Below are positions 46,708 to 54,963 of a DNA stretch of 64,000 bases, piece by piece (position 1 is the first letter of the stretch; every line of letters begins with the position of its first letter). The translations under genes and the position numbers were made by a program. The notes under the pieces are model-generated. The model was given only the letters and a program-made list of their open reading frames with translations. It made no database searches and was not told the origin of the DNA. This stretch comes from GBS-DC sp037442365 (GTDB lineage Bacteria > Armatimonadota > Fimbriimonadia > Fimbriimonadales > GBS-DC): the NCBI GenBank assembly GCA_037442365.1, contig JBBIQK010000005.1:31575-95574 (forward strand). Direction: 5' to 3'.

Positions 46708-46779
46708 GACAGCCTCCTTAAATTGCGTGCGGGGCAACGCCGTGCGCTCCTGCGCCGACCTGCCCCGCCTGCGCTCCGC

Positions 46780-47754
46780 TCAAAACAGTGCGTCTTCGCT
46801 GAAACTCTTCATCTTCTTGGAGTAGGTGATACTCCGCTTGTTGAAGAAATCGTTCTCTTTGGTGGCGAGCAGCTCCTCGTCGAACCAGCGCGTGGCGGCG
46901 AGGGCGGCTTCGTCGACCGTGAAGGCGGGCGCGATGCCCACACTGCGCAGCGAGTTGTTGAAGCGGTTCTTCAGGAACTCGTCCACCTGATGGCGCGGCA
47001 GGTATTCCAGCTCGCCGCGCTCGAAAATCCAGTCCAGAATGCGCTGTTCGGCGGCGTAGGCGCGTTCGACCGCATGCAAAATCGCGTCTTCGGTCTCCGC
47101 GCCGAACCATTCGGGGTACTCGTGCTGCAGGATGCGCACCAGCTCCACGCCGAACATGCCGTGAATCTGCTCCTCCTTGCTGGTCGCCTCGACGATGTTG
47201 GAGACGCCCTTGAACGCGGCGCGGTGCTTATTGAACGCCATGATAATCAGGAACTGGGAAAAGAGCGAAATATGCTCCACAAACGCCGAAAACAGCAGCA
47301 CGGTGAGCGCGAACTGGCGGTTGTCGCTGCTGCGGATGCCCTCCTGCGCCTGCTGGAGATACTGCACGCGGTCGATAATCGCGGGGATGCTGTGAATCTT
47401 TTCGAACTCGCCGCTCAGCCCCAGCATATCCAGCAGGTGCGAGTAGGCGTTGGCGTGGCGCACCTCGCTCTCGGCGAAGGTCATGCCCACTTCGGCGATT
47501 TCGGGCTTGGGCATGCGGTCATAAATCCGCGCCCAGAAGGTCTTCACCGAAATCTCGATCTGGGAGATGGCGAGCATGGTGTTTTTGAGCGCGTTGCGCT
47601 CGTGCGGCTCGGTGCGTGCGTACCAGTCCTGCACATCGCCTGACAGCGAGAACTCCGTATGCAGCCAGTAGGAATGGCGGATGGCGTCCCGAAACTTCAG
47701 CAGGTCGGGATACTCATACGGCTTCAAATGCACCCGTTTCTCGAACAGCGCCAT
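46780..47754 (-). CDS. nrdB: Ribonucleoside-diphosphate reductase small subunit (class I)
   Basis: 324 residues. It holds the di-metal centre that makes the radical. Metal ligands are in AISQIEISVKTFW, ESEVRHANAYSHLL (Glu, His and, four residues after the His, the radical Tyr) and SKEEQIHGMFG (second Glu-x2-His). The tyrosine is kept, so a class Ia/Ib-type radical is expected rather than the Phe-bearing class Ic. GGAGG precedes the ATG. First gene of the nrdBA operon. Confidence 0.95.
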   Translation of the reverse strand: MALFEKRVHLKPYEYPDLLKFRDAIRHSYWLHTEFSLSGDVQDWYARTEPHERNALKNTMLAISQIEISVKTFWARIYDRMPKPEIAEVGMTFAESEVRHANAYSHLLDMLGLSGEFEKIHSIPAIIDRVQYLQQAQEGIRSSDNRQFALTVLLFSAFVEHISLFSQFLIIMAFNKHRAAFKGVSNIVEATSKEEQIHGMFGVELVRILQHEYPEWFGAETEDAILHAVERAYAAEQRILDWIFERGELEYLPRHQVDEFLKNRFNNSLRSVGIAPAFTVDEAALAATRWFDEELLATKENDFFNKRSITYSKKMKSFSEDALF

Positions 47755-47856
47755 CGTTAGAACCCTCCATCTATTGTAGTTAATCTCGCCAAAGCGCGAT
47801 TTTTCTCGCCTGCAGCCACAACCAGTAGCGGTACACTGCGTTGTGGTTGCGAGCGC

Positions 47857-47887
47857 AGTATACCCAATCCGTTGACGGCGTTGTCAA
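47857..47887 (-). promoter_or_regulatory. nrdBA promoter (TTGACA-19-TATACT)
   Basis: The -35 TTGACA is at 47887-47882 and the -10 TATACT at 47862-47857. The bases around the -35 (CTTAACCCCTTGACAACG) are the same as at the distal rRNA promoter. An ordinary leader with GGAGG follows, about 100 nt long. Confidence 0.65.
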
Positions 47888-48017
47888 GGGGTTAAGGGGG
47901 TGGAATGTTAAATTTGCCCCAAAATCTGGGGGATTGCCTCTGCCCGCCAGCGCACGGTTCCTCTCTACGGGTGGGCTGATACCAATCGGCGCGGTCAGAG
48001 TTCGCAAAACACCGACT

Positions 48018-48075
48018 TATGGAGTGCAGAAGCGGAGCTTCCGCGACGCTGAAGCTACCGCTTCAGCACTCCATA
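48018..48075. repeat. Palindromic repeat family 2, copy 1
   Basis: 58 bp. Terminal inverted repeats TATGGAGTGC and GCACTCCATA are exact, with inner GAAGCGGAGCTTCCGC and GCTGAAGC-TACC-GCTTCAGC hairpins. A second copy is at 54817-54871. Confidence 0.75.
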
Positions 48076-48151
48076 GATAGCAGGGCGCAGGTACAGCACG
48101 CCTCTACAAGTGTGTCCAAGTCATTCACGAACTCTGACTGTGCAGTCGGTA

Positions 48152-50362
48152 TTAGCACCCGCTGCCGAAGTTGAACAGCACCAGCAGCAGGTCGGCGTCG
48201 TCGATGAGGTTGTCGCCGTTCGCATCTTCGGGGCGCGCGCCCTGTTCCCCAAACGCGAAGAGCACGGCGAGCAGATCCGAGTCGTCCACGCAGCCGTCGC
48301 CGTTGATGTCGCCGCTGATTGCCAGCACGCGCAACGGCAGCGCCGCCTCGCCGCCCGGCGCGCCGTCGCCCGAGGGCAATTGCCCGGAGTATTCGCCGTC
48401 CAGCGCCAGCCCGGAGTCGGTCGCCGTGACGGTGGGCGCGATGCGCAGGGTGTAGGCGTCGGGCTTGAGCGGCTCAGTGAGGGTCAAACGCACGCGCCGC
48501 GCCGTTGCGTCGTATGCAAAGTTGACGCTCACCGCACCCTGCGTGGCGCCCGTCAGCTGCACCTGCGCGCTGTTAATCTGCACGGGCGTCTGGAAGTAGA
48601 GGTCTATCTGGCTCACGGGCTGCATCGTCAGTCCGGGCGCGGGGTTCATCTCTACAATCACAGGCGGTCCTGGGCGGTAAGCCTCTTGAGTCGACCCGCC
48701 CTTCAGAATCCACTCGTCGGGGTCCAGCGCAAGGTTCGATACCGCGCCCGACACGGGGATCACATAGTACTGGGTCGCCGCGCTGTTCCAGATGCGCACC
48801 TCCTGCGACTGGCTGCCAATCTGCGCGCGCAGTCCGATGGGCATTGTGTAGACGCCATAGCTGCTCTGTTGCGTCTGGCGGAGGGAGAGCAGCAGGTAGT
48901 CGCGGTTGTTCACGCGGGTGGTCGTCCAGCCCCATGTGTAGGTCGGCGCGCCTGTACCGTACACCCACGGCTGGAAGAACCAGTCCATCGAGCCGCCCCA
49001 GAGCTGTTCGGCGACTGCCTGAAAATCGGCTGTGGTCGCATGGCTGTAGGCGTAGCGCTGGCGGTAGCGCGCAAGCAACTCGAAAAACTGCTCCGTGCCC
49101 AGAACCCAGCGCAACTGGTGCAGCACCCATGCGCCCTTGCGGTAGGCGAAGTTCGAGCTGAAGATGGCGTTCACGCTGCTGGTGTCGTAGCGGTAGACGC
49201 TGCCGTTCAGGCTGGTGGGACGGCGGTTCAGCATCGCCGTGCGCAGGGCGGCAGGGTCGCTCGCGCCGTTTTTGAACTCCTCCCACAGGGCCTCCGAGTA
49301 GGTCGCAAAGCCCTCGTTGAGCCAGATGTCGTTCCATGTGGCGCAGGTCACCATGTCGCCCCACCACTGGTGCGCCAGCTCGTGCGCGGTCAGCGACTCG
49401 CCGAAGCCGCCCTGCCCGCTCATCGTCTGATGCTCCATCCCACCGCCGAACTGGAACTGGTAGATGCCGTACCGCTCGCGCATAAACGGATACTCGCCGT
49501 ACAGGTCGCTGAACACCTGCAGCACCGGGATGCACCGCTCCCACAACGCGCGGTTGCTCGCCGTGTTGCTTTCGGGGTAGATGTAGAAGTCTACAGGCAT
49601 CGTGCGTCCGTTGTAGGTGAAACCACGCGACCAGCTCTGGTAGTTGGTAGCGGCGAAGGCAACCAGATAGGGCACAATCGGGTAGCTATGCTCGTAGCGG
49701 TAGCGACGGCGGTTGTTGGGCAGGTCGGCGCTCTCGGTGAGCATCCCGTTCGCGACGGCGAACATATCGCGGGGCGTAATCAGCGTGAAGGTGAGCGTCG
49801 CTTTGTCGGTGTTCTCGTCTTTGGCGGGCCACCATGTGTAGGCGTAGAAGGGCTGGCTAAGCGTGGCGACAATCACCGCGCCCGACGAGCGCGTCGTGAA
49901 CTCGATGGAGCCGAACCCGCGCGAGACGGGCACGCCCTGATAGTCCACGCGCAGCTCGAAAATCTCATCCTGCATGTAGGGGCGGTCGAACTCCGCGCGC
50001 ACCGTCGTGATACTCTCCCGCACGAACGAAATCGGGCGTCCATCCAGCGAGAGCCCTGTGATCAGGAAGTTCTCGCGCAGGCGGAATCGGAAAGCGTTCA
50101 GCGTCGGCTGCAGTACCTTCACGCGCATCACGCATGAGCCGATCAGGGTCTGAGTGCTGGGCACGACCTCAATCGTCAGGTCATAGTGTTGCACATCGGT
50201 CAGCTGCGGGTCCTGAATCAGCGGCGGGAACGACAGGAGCGCGACTTCCGGGTGTTTGGCGGCGGCGGCGTGTGCGCGCCCGCACAGGGCGCACCCCTCG
50301 TTGCCTGCCCACGCGAAAAGCACGCTCCAGCAGAGAAAGCCTACTGCCAATAGCGCACGCAT
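48152..50362 (-). CDS. Secreted M1-family zinc metallopeptidase with C-terminal dockerin-type repeats
   Basis: 736 residues from ATG 50362, chosen because TATAAT ends 6 nt before it and a signal peptide follows (ALLAVGFLCWSVLFAWA). The M1 beta-saddle domain comes first, then the catalytic domain with GGMEHQTMSGQGG (exopeptidase GxMEN-like motif) and HELAHQWWGD ... NEGFATYSEA (HExxH-x18-E zinc site). After about residue 560 comes an Ig-like part, then two dockerin-like repeats (DINGDGCVDDSDLLAVLFAF and ANGDNLIDDADLLLVLFNFG). The same repeats end the glycosidase-like protein at 8917-10752, so this is a shared export or anchoring feature of the organism. Confidence 0.92.
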   Translation of the reverse strand: MRALLAVGFLCWSVLFAWAGNEGCALCGRAHAAAAKHPEVALLSFPPLIQDPQLTDVQHYDLTIEVVPSTQTLIGSCVMRVKVLQPTLNAFRFRLRENFLITGLSLDGRPISFVRESITTVRAEFDRPYMQDEIFELRVDYQGVPVSRGFGSIEFTTRSSGAVIVATLSQPFYAYTWWPAKDENTDKATLTFTLITPRDMFAVANGMLTESADLPNNRRRYRYEHSYPIVPYLVAFAATNYQSWSRGFTYNGRTMPVDFYIYPESNTASNRALWERCIPVLQVFSDLYGEYPFMRERYGIYQFQFGGGMEHQTMSGQGGFGESLTAHELAHQWWGDMVTCATWNDIWLNEGFATYSEALWEEFKNGASDPAALRTAMLNRRPTSLNGSVYRYDTSSVNAIFSSNFAYRKGAWVLHQLRWVLGTEQFFELLARYRQRYAYSHATTADFQAVAEQLWGGSMDWFFQPWVYGTGAPTYTWGWTTTRVNNRDYLLLSLRQTQQSSYGVYTMPIGLRAQIGSQSQEVRIWNSAATQYYVIPVSGAVSNLALDPDEWILKGGSTQEAYRPGPPVIVEMNPAPGLTMQPVSQIDLYFQTPVQINSAQVQLTGATQGAVSVNFAYDATARRVRLTLTEPLKPDAYTLRIAPTVTATDSGLALDGEYSGQLPSGDGAPGGEAALPLRVLAISGDINGDGCVDDSDLLAVLFAFGEQGARPEDANGDNLIDDADLLLVLFNFGSGC

Positions 50363-50368
50363 GCGCGT

Positions 50369-50374
50369 ATTATA
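50369..50374 (-). promoter_or_regulatory. -10 box (TATAAT) for the leaderless M1 peptidase gene
   Basis: On the minus strand GTATAATA ends 6 nt before ATG 50362. It lies just before the stop of the preceding gene at 50377. Confidence 0.65.
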
Positions 50375-50376
50375 CA

Positions 50377-51066
50377 CTACTTGTCGGCGGTAAAGGTCTG
50401 CTCGGAGACTTCGACATTCGGCTTCGGCTCGAACTCCATCATCAGCGTCAGCGCGCCGGGCTGCTCCTCGATTTTGACTTCGGCGCGGATGGCGAGGCGG
50501 AGCATCAGCGCGCTCTCTTTGTCCAGCACGATTTCGAGTCCGTCCTCTTTGCCGCGCTCGTTTTTGATACGCCCGGTGAGCGTGATTTGCTTGTCGGTCT
50601 CGCTGGCGACGCGCAGCTGGGTGATTTGCTTGCGGAACTTCTCCTGGCTGTTGCGCCCGCCGATGAGGAACACGAGGTCATAGGTGGGCAGGACGCCCGC
50701 CTGCGAGAGTTGTTCCAGCAGCGCGGCGCCCGAGTTGGCGATGGGCTTCGTTTCGCCGCCCCCCTGAAAGGTCTGTCCGCTGGCGAGGTAGCGTTGCCCG
50801 TCGTCTTTCGCGTTGAGGTCTTTCACCAGCAGGTTCAGGCGTGCGGGCGGCTGCGCAGTGTAGGCATAGAGGTACTTCTGCACAGGCGTCCCGTCGGGAA
50901 TGCGCGGCGTGGTCATCAGCACGGTGAGCGTCGTTTTGCTCTGCAGGCTCTGGAGCTGGCTGTACGCCTGAAAGCTTTTCTGCAGCCACTCATCGGCGGC
51001 TTTGTCCACCTGCGCCGCGCCGCATGCGACCCACAGCAATCCGAGTAAAACGCCGACCCTTCGCAT
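50377..51066 (-). CDS. Secreted lipoprotein-carrier-like protein (DUF2092/LolA-like)
   Basis: 229 residues from ATG 51066, with a signal peptide (VGVLLGLLWVACGAAQ). The mature part begins ADEWLQKSFQAYSQLQSLQS, followed by beta-strands with QPPARLNLLVKDLNA and LTLMMEFEPKPNVEVSEQTF, a half-barrel pattern like LolA/DUF2092 proteins that carry or sense lipids in the periplasm. Function is inferred only from the fold resemblance. TACACT (51081-51076) ends 9 nt before the ATG. Longer upstream frame would cover the divergent gene and is rejected. Confidence 0.65.
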   Translation of the reverse strand: MRRVGVLLGLLWVACGAAQVDKAADEWLQKSFQAYSQLQSLQSKTTLTVLMTTPRIPDGTPVQKYLYAYTAQPPARLNLLVKDLNAKDDGQRYLASGQTFQGGGETKPIANSGAALLEQLSQAGVLPTYDLVFLIGGRNSQEKFRKQITQLRVASETDKQITLTGRIKNERGKEDGLEIVLDKESALMLRLAIRAEVKIEEQPGALTLMMEFEPKPNVEVSEQTFTADK

Positions 51067-51103
51067 AGCAGGGAAAGTGTACCCGACTGCGAATCGCGAG
51101 GGT

Positions 51104-52411
51104 GTGCGCGTGTGGGCGATAGGCGTGGGGCTGATTGTGCTGCTGAACCTGCTCGGCGTCGCGCGTTGGCACATCGACGACGGCTTGTGGGACAGCTTCG
51201 AGAACCTCGACACGCGCGTCATCCTGCAACGCCTGCAGCAGCCCCATTCGGTTGGGGAGTGGTTCACGGGCGACTGGGTGCTGGGGAACGGCTTTTATCG
51301 CCCGCTGCCCAGCGTGCTGTATCAGCTGGACTACGGGCTGTGGGGCGCGAACCTGTTGCGCTGGAAGTGGATGAATGGGCTGCTGGCGACGGCGTGCGCG
51401 CTCGCGCTGGTGGGCTTCCTAACAACGCTCACGGGTCATCGGCGGCTTGCGCTTGCGGGGGGACTGGCGTTCACACTGTGGCAGACAGGGTTTGCGCCTC
51501 CGATTCCGCTCTGGGTGGGCGCGTTGGCGCTGGCGGCGGGGCTGGCGTGGGGCTACTGGCAGGGCGACTGGCGGCGCGGCGTGGTGTGGGGCTGCCTCGT
51601 GTTCGCGCTGGTGGTGGAGTGGGGCTTCGTTGCCGACCTGCCCGATATTCACACGCAGTCGTTTGCCTATCGCGCGATGGGCTGGATTCCAGGGCGCACG
51701 GCGACGGTGATGACGCTGTTGGCGCTGCTGGCGTTGTGGGGCGCGGCGGGCTACGCGCGTTCTGGGCGCGCGGGCTGGGCGGCGATGGCGGTGGGCGGTT
51801 TTGTGGGCGCGATGCTCAGCTACGAGCAGTTCGTCGCGTTGCCCGTGCTGATGGCGCTGGCAGTGTGGGCGGTGGGCGCGCCGCGCACGCGCATGGTACG
51901 CGCGTGGGGCGTGTGTCTGGCGTGCCTGCTGCTGCTGGCGCCCTACGCGCTGTTCTACCGCGCGCGCATCCCAACCGAGACGCAGTACCATCAGCAGCGC
52001 GTCAAGCGGTACCGAACGCTCCCGATGACAGCGGCAAACTGGCTCGCGCCGCCCGCGCCTGAAGCGTGGATGCAGGTGGATTTGACCCTCACCGCGCCGT
52101 TGAATCTGGCGTTCCCGCGCTTCTGGCTGGCGCAGGTGGGGCTGGTCGTGTATCTGATCGCGTTGCGCGAGGGGTTGCGTGGGCGGTATGGCTGGCTGGG
52201 CTGGCTGGGGTCGCTGCTGGCGTATGCGCCGACCGCGCCGCTGCTGCCCCTGATGCACTACTACTACCTGCCCGCCGCGTTGCGTGCGCTGTGGTGGGGC
52301 GTGCTGCTGATGTGCCTGATTGAATTGCGTTCCGCGCGCGGCGGCGTCGCGATTGCGGCGGTGGGCGAGTCGCCCGCTACACAAGCTGCGCCATCAGGCT
52401 CAGGCAGGTGA
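51104..52411 (+). CDS. Polytopic membrane protein, possible GT-C glycosyltransferase
   Basis: About 435 residues, with roughly ten hydrophobic segments. GTG at 51104 or 51110 is the likely start; an ATG at 51002 in the same frame would overlap the divergent gene. The first lumenal loop has HIDDGLWDSFENLDTRVILQ and FYRPLPSVLYQLDYGLWG, an Asp-rich first loop plus FYRPL pattern seen in GT-C-like and 'dolichyl-phosphate-mannose transferase-like' membrane proteins. The enzymatic role is not shown. The last ~25 residues are a charged tail. Confidence 0.6.
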   Translation: MRVWAIGVGLIVLLNLLGVARWHIDDGLWDSFENLDTRVILQRLQQPHSVGEWFTGDWVLGNGFYRPLPSVLYQLDYGLWGANLLRWKWMNGLLATACALALVGFLTTLTGHRRLALAGGLAFTLWQTGFAPPIPLWVGALALAAGLAWGYWQGDWRRGVVWGCLVFALVVEWGFVADLPDIHTQSFAYRAMGWIPGRTATVMTLLALLALWGAAGYARSGRAGWAAMAVGGFVGAMLSYEQFVALPVLMALAVWAVGAPRTRMVRAWGVCLACLLLLAPYALFYRARIPTETQYHQQRVKRYRTLPMTAANWLAPPAPEAWMQVDLTLTAPLNLAFPRFWLAQVGLVVYLIALREGLRGRYGWLGWLGSLLAYAPTAPLLPLMHYYYLPAALRALWWGVLLMCLIELRSARGGVAIAAVGESPATQAAPSGSGR

Positions 52412-52419
52412 AGCGCGTC

Positions 52420-53454
52420 TCAACTCCCACATCCCCCGCCGCAACTGCTCCCGCAGCTACTGCCGCAACTGCTCCCGCAGCTACTGCCGCAACTGCCGCC
52501 GTCGCCGCCTGAGTCGCCCGAATCGCCGTTGTCGTCGGAGCGGCTGTCGCACGCGCCCCACGCGCCACAGGAGGACGCCCCATCGTCCCGTCGGGTGCGC
52601 ATCTCCGCGTCCATTCCCAGCACGGTCGCGCCCATCCACAACGGCGCAAGGTCGCGCACATCGGAGCGGCTCTGCCAGTTTTGCCCGCGCACGGCGCGTA
52701 CCGCGCTGGGCTCTACCCCATGCGCCTGTTGCGCCTCGCGGCGCAACTGCTCGATGAGCCGCTGGATCGCCGCTGCGACATCAGGGTCTTTCGCTGCGAG
52801 CGCGTCGTTGAAGAGCTGCTGGCGTATCTCGGCGTCGCTCGCCTGTCGCGCCCACTCGATGCGCTCTCTGGGGAACGGGGTAAGGAAAAAACCGCGCCAC
52901 AGACGCGCGCTGTGCGGGGTCAGCGTGAACAGATGGGTGTAGACCCAGTCGAACCACGCCCTCTCATCGGGCATGGGGGTGCGCTCGGCGTAGGGGGTGT
53001 GGTGAATCGTTGCGCCCGCAATCCGCTCGCAGAACGCCTGATACTCGCGCGTGAACATCAGCATCTCGTGCCACACATCGTCGCAGGTCTCGCTGAACAT
53101 CGGCACGCCGCGCAACACAAGGTTCATCAGGAAGTAGCGCTTCAGCTCAAAGAGCGCCCACTCGAACTGGGCGTCCGAGAAGCGGGGATAGCGCTGGAGG
53201 ACCCGCTGCTTGAGTTGCTGGTGGTATGCGGGCGGCATCGCGTTCTCCACGCGCGTGGCGAGCCGACGGAACGGCTCTTCCGGGTGGACGCCGAGATACG
53301 GGGGCAGGTTCACAGGCTCCCACGCGGACGCAGAACGCCTCGCAGTGGGGGTTAATCGTTCCTGACGACGCTGACTGGAGGTAATGAGGAAGATGAGCAC
53401 GCCCAGCCCGAGCAGGGCGATTGCAAGCAACGCAACGGCTCCGCCTGTAATCAT
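52420..53454 (-). CDS. Membrane-anchored GRDP-like protein with Cys-Gly-Ser repeat tail
   Basis: 344 residues with one N-terminal membrane segment (VALLAIALLGLGVLIFLIT). The middle has CDDVWHEMLMFTREYQAFCE and IHHTPY, the signature of the glycine-rich-domain-protein-like fold (a conserved D-x2-WH ... C motif). The tail is acidic, then a tandem repeat SCGSSCGSSCGSSCGSSCGG with regularly spaced cysteines, encoded by a near-perfect 12-bp DNA repeat at 52432-52500. Proteins of this layout are common in bacteria with no settled function. A GGAG-type site precedes the ATG. Confidence 0.7.
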   Translation of the reverse strand: MITGGAVALLAIALLGLGVLIFLITSSQRRQERLTPTARRSASAWEPVNLPPYLGVHPEEPFRRLATRVENAMPPAYHQQLKQRVLQRYPRFSDAQFEWALFELKRYFLMNLVLRGVPMFSETCDDVWHEMLMFTREYQAFCERIAGATIHHTPYAERTPMPDERAWFDWVYTHLFTLTPHSARLWRGFFLTPFPRERIEWARQASDAEIRQQLFNDALAAKDPDVAAAIQRLIEQLRREAQQAHGVEPSAVRAVRGQNWQSRSDVRDLAPLWMGATVLGMDAEMRTRRDDGASSCGAWGACDSRSDDNGDSGDSGGDGGSCGSSCGSSCGSSCGSSCGGGCGS

Positions 53455-53574
53455 CTATGCGCTCCTGTTGCATGGGGAATTACGATTCGGCGTGCGTGGG
53501 GGTTCCTGCCTGCTGTAAATAAATGAGGCTTGAAAATGCACTGATGCAAAGGGCGCAGGCATCTCGAGAGCCGA

Positions 53575-54729
53575 TTAGAGTACGCCCGTCTCAGGATTGG
53601 GCGCGTTTTCCTCGAAACGGGTGGGACGCAGGGGCGTGATGTCGATGGGCAGGGGCAGTCCCAGCACGAGACGCGCGCCGATTTCGCCCAGCGCAGGCGC
53701 GTGCATCACCCCATGTCCCGACGAGCCGTTGAGCAGATACAGTCCCGCGCACTCCGGTGCTTCCCCAACAATCGCGTGGCGGTCGGGCGACATCTCGTAC
53801 AGCCCCGCCCAGCTGGTCTGGGGGTCTACACGCGCCTCGGTAAGGCACGGCACACGCTGACAGGCGCGCCGATACGCCGCCTCCAGCCAGTCGGTCTCCA
53901 GCGTGGTATCGAAAGTGTGTTCCTCTTTCAGCCCGTGGGGATAGAGCAACAGCACGCGCCCGTCGCGCACGCGCAGATGGAAGCCGTCGCTCACATCGAT
54001 GCTCATGGGCATCGTTTCGGGGAGTCGGTCAAACGGATAGGTCTGGGCTACCTGTCGCTTGAGGGGCGTCACGGGCAGGTGGACGCCCGCCGTGCGCGCC
54101 AGTTCCGCCGCCCACGCGCCGCAGGCATTCACCACCGCGCCCGCCTCGATACGCTCGTCGCCGACCTGCACCCCCCGCAGGCGCGCCCCCTCACGCCAGA
54201 GGCGCACAGGAGAGACGCCAAACCGATATTCCACCCCCAGCCGCTGCGAGGCGCGCCAGTAGCCCTCCAGAATCTGCAGCGGGCGGGTGAAGCCGTCCCA
54301 GTCGCAAAACGCGCCGCCCACCAGGTCGTCTGTGAAAAGCGCGGGATTAATCTGGCGGATTTCGTCGACCGAGACCTCGCGCACGGCGGGGACGCCCACC
54401 GCACGCTGCAAAGCAATCGCCTGACGCAAGAGCGCCCTCTGGGTTTCGTTCGTGGCGCAGAAGAGATACCCATAGGGGCGATAGCCCGAATCGACGCCAA
54501 TCTCTTCGGGGAAGCGCAACAGCTTCTCGCGCGAGAGGAGCGAGAGGCGCACATTGATTTCGGTTGTGAACTGGCATCGGAAGCCGCCCGTCGCCCTGCC
54601 CGTGCTGCCCGCGCCCGGCGATTCAGCGCGCTCCAGCACCAGCACTTTTCTCTGCCCCAGCGCGCCCAGATGATAGGCGACGCTCGCGCCGATTACCCCA
54701 GCGCCCACCACAATCACATCGTAGGACAC
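53575..54729 (-). CDS. FAD-dependent amino-acid oxidase/dehydrogenase (DAO family)
   Basis: 384 residues from GTG 54729. FAD-binding GAGVIGASVAYHLGALGQRK and a DAO-type C-terminus with LNGSSGHGVMHAPALGEIGA; GRATGGFRCQFTTEINVRLS is the segment typical of sarcosine oxidase beta/glycine oxidase relatives. It should oxidise an N-methyl or D-amino acid, proline-like or glycine substrate. TAGAAT (54742-54737) ends 7 nt before the GTG. Confidence 0.88.
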   Translation of the reverse strand: MSYDVIVVGAGVIGASVAYHLGALGQRKVLVLERAESPGAGSTGRATGGFRCQFTTEINVRLSLLSREKLLRFPEEIGVDSGYRPYGYLFCATNETQRALLRQAIALQRAVGVPAVREVSVDEIRQINPALFTDDLVGGAFCDWDGFTRPLQILEGYWRASQRLGVEYRFGVSPVRLWREGARLRGVQVGDERIEAGAVVNACGAWAAELARTAGVHLPVTPLKRQVAQTYPFDRLPETMPMSIDVSDGFHLRVRDGRVLLLYPHGLKEEHTFDTTLETDWLEAAYRRACQRVPCLTEARVDPQTSWAGLYEMSPDRHAIVGEAPECAGLYLLNGSSGHGVMHAPALGEIGARLVLGLPLPIDITPLRPTRFEENAPNPETGVL

Positions 54730-54736
54730 GCTCCCG

Positions 54737-54742
54737 ATTCTA
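54737..54742 (-). promoter_or_regulatory. -10 box (TAGAAT) for a leaderless GTG start
   Basis: GGTAGAAT on the minus strand ends 7 nt before GTG 54729. Confidence 0.55.
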
Positions 54743-54816
54743 CCCCGCTAAGTGTCTTTGCATTATATCTTCAACCACGTCACTATCGGCAGGAGGCGTC
54801 TGCCTGGAATGCATTT

Positions 54817-54871
54817 TGGAGTGCTGAATCGGGAGCTTCAGCATGCGGAAGCTCCGCTTCAGCACTCCATA
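54817..54871. repeat. Palindromic repeat family 2, copy 2
   Basis: TGGAGTGCTGAA...GGAGCTTCAGCATGCGGAAGCTCCGCTTCAGCACTCCATA; about 80% like 48018-48075, with the same inverted ends GGAGTGC/GCACTCC. It lies in the 234-bp gap before trpB. Confidence 0.75.
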
Positions 54872-54951
54872 CAGACGGCGCTTCGCGCACAAGTTGCAAA
54901 TGTAGCGCAACGACACTCAGCACAAGAGGCGCGCCGCCGCTTCGGTCGAGG

Positions 54952-54957
54952 TATACT
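54952..54957 (+). promoter_or_regulatory. -10 box (TATACT) for leaderless trpB
   Basis: GAGGTATACT ends 6 nt before the ATG at 54964. Confidence 0.65.
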
Positions 54958-54963
54958 TTCACC

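Larger units (their letters stand above)
47755..48151. other. Intergenic region upstream of nrdB
   Basis: No gene is seen. It holds the nrdBA promoter, a CCACAA/TTGTGG inverted repeat near 47815-47847 that could bind a regulator, and a palindromic repeat at 48018-48075. Confidence 0.6.

Noticed and set aside
52432..52500. CRISPR-like short tandem repeat
   Set aside because: Repeats are directly adjacent with no spacers and encode a regular Cys-Gly-Ser tail.
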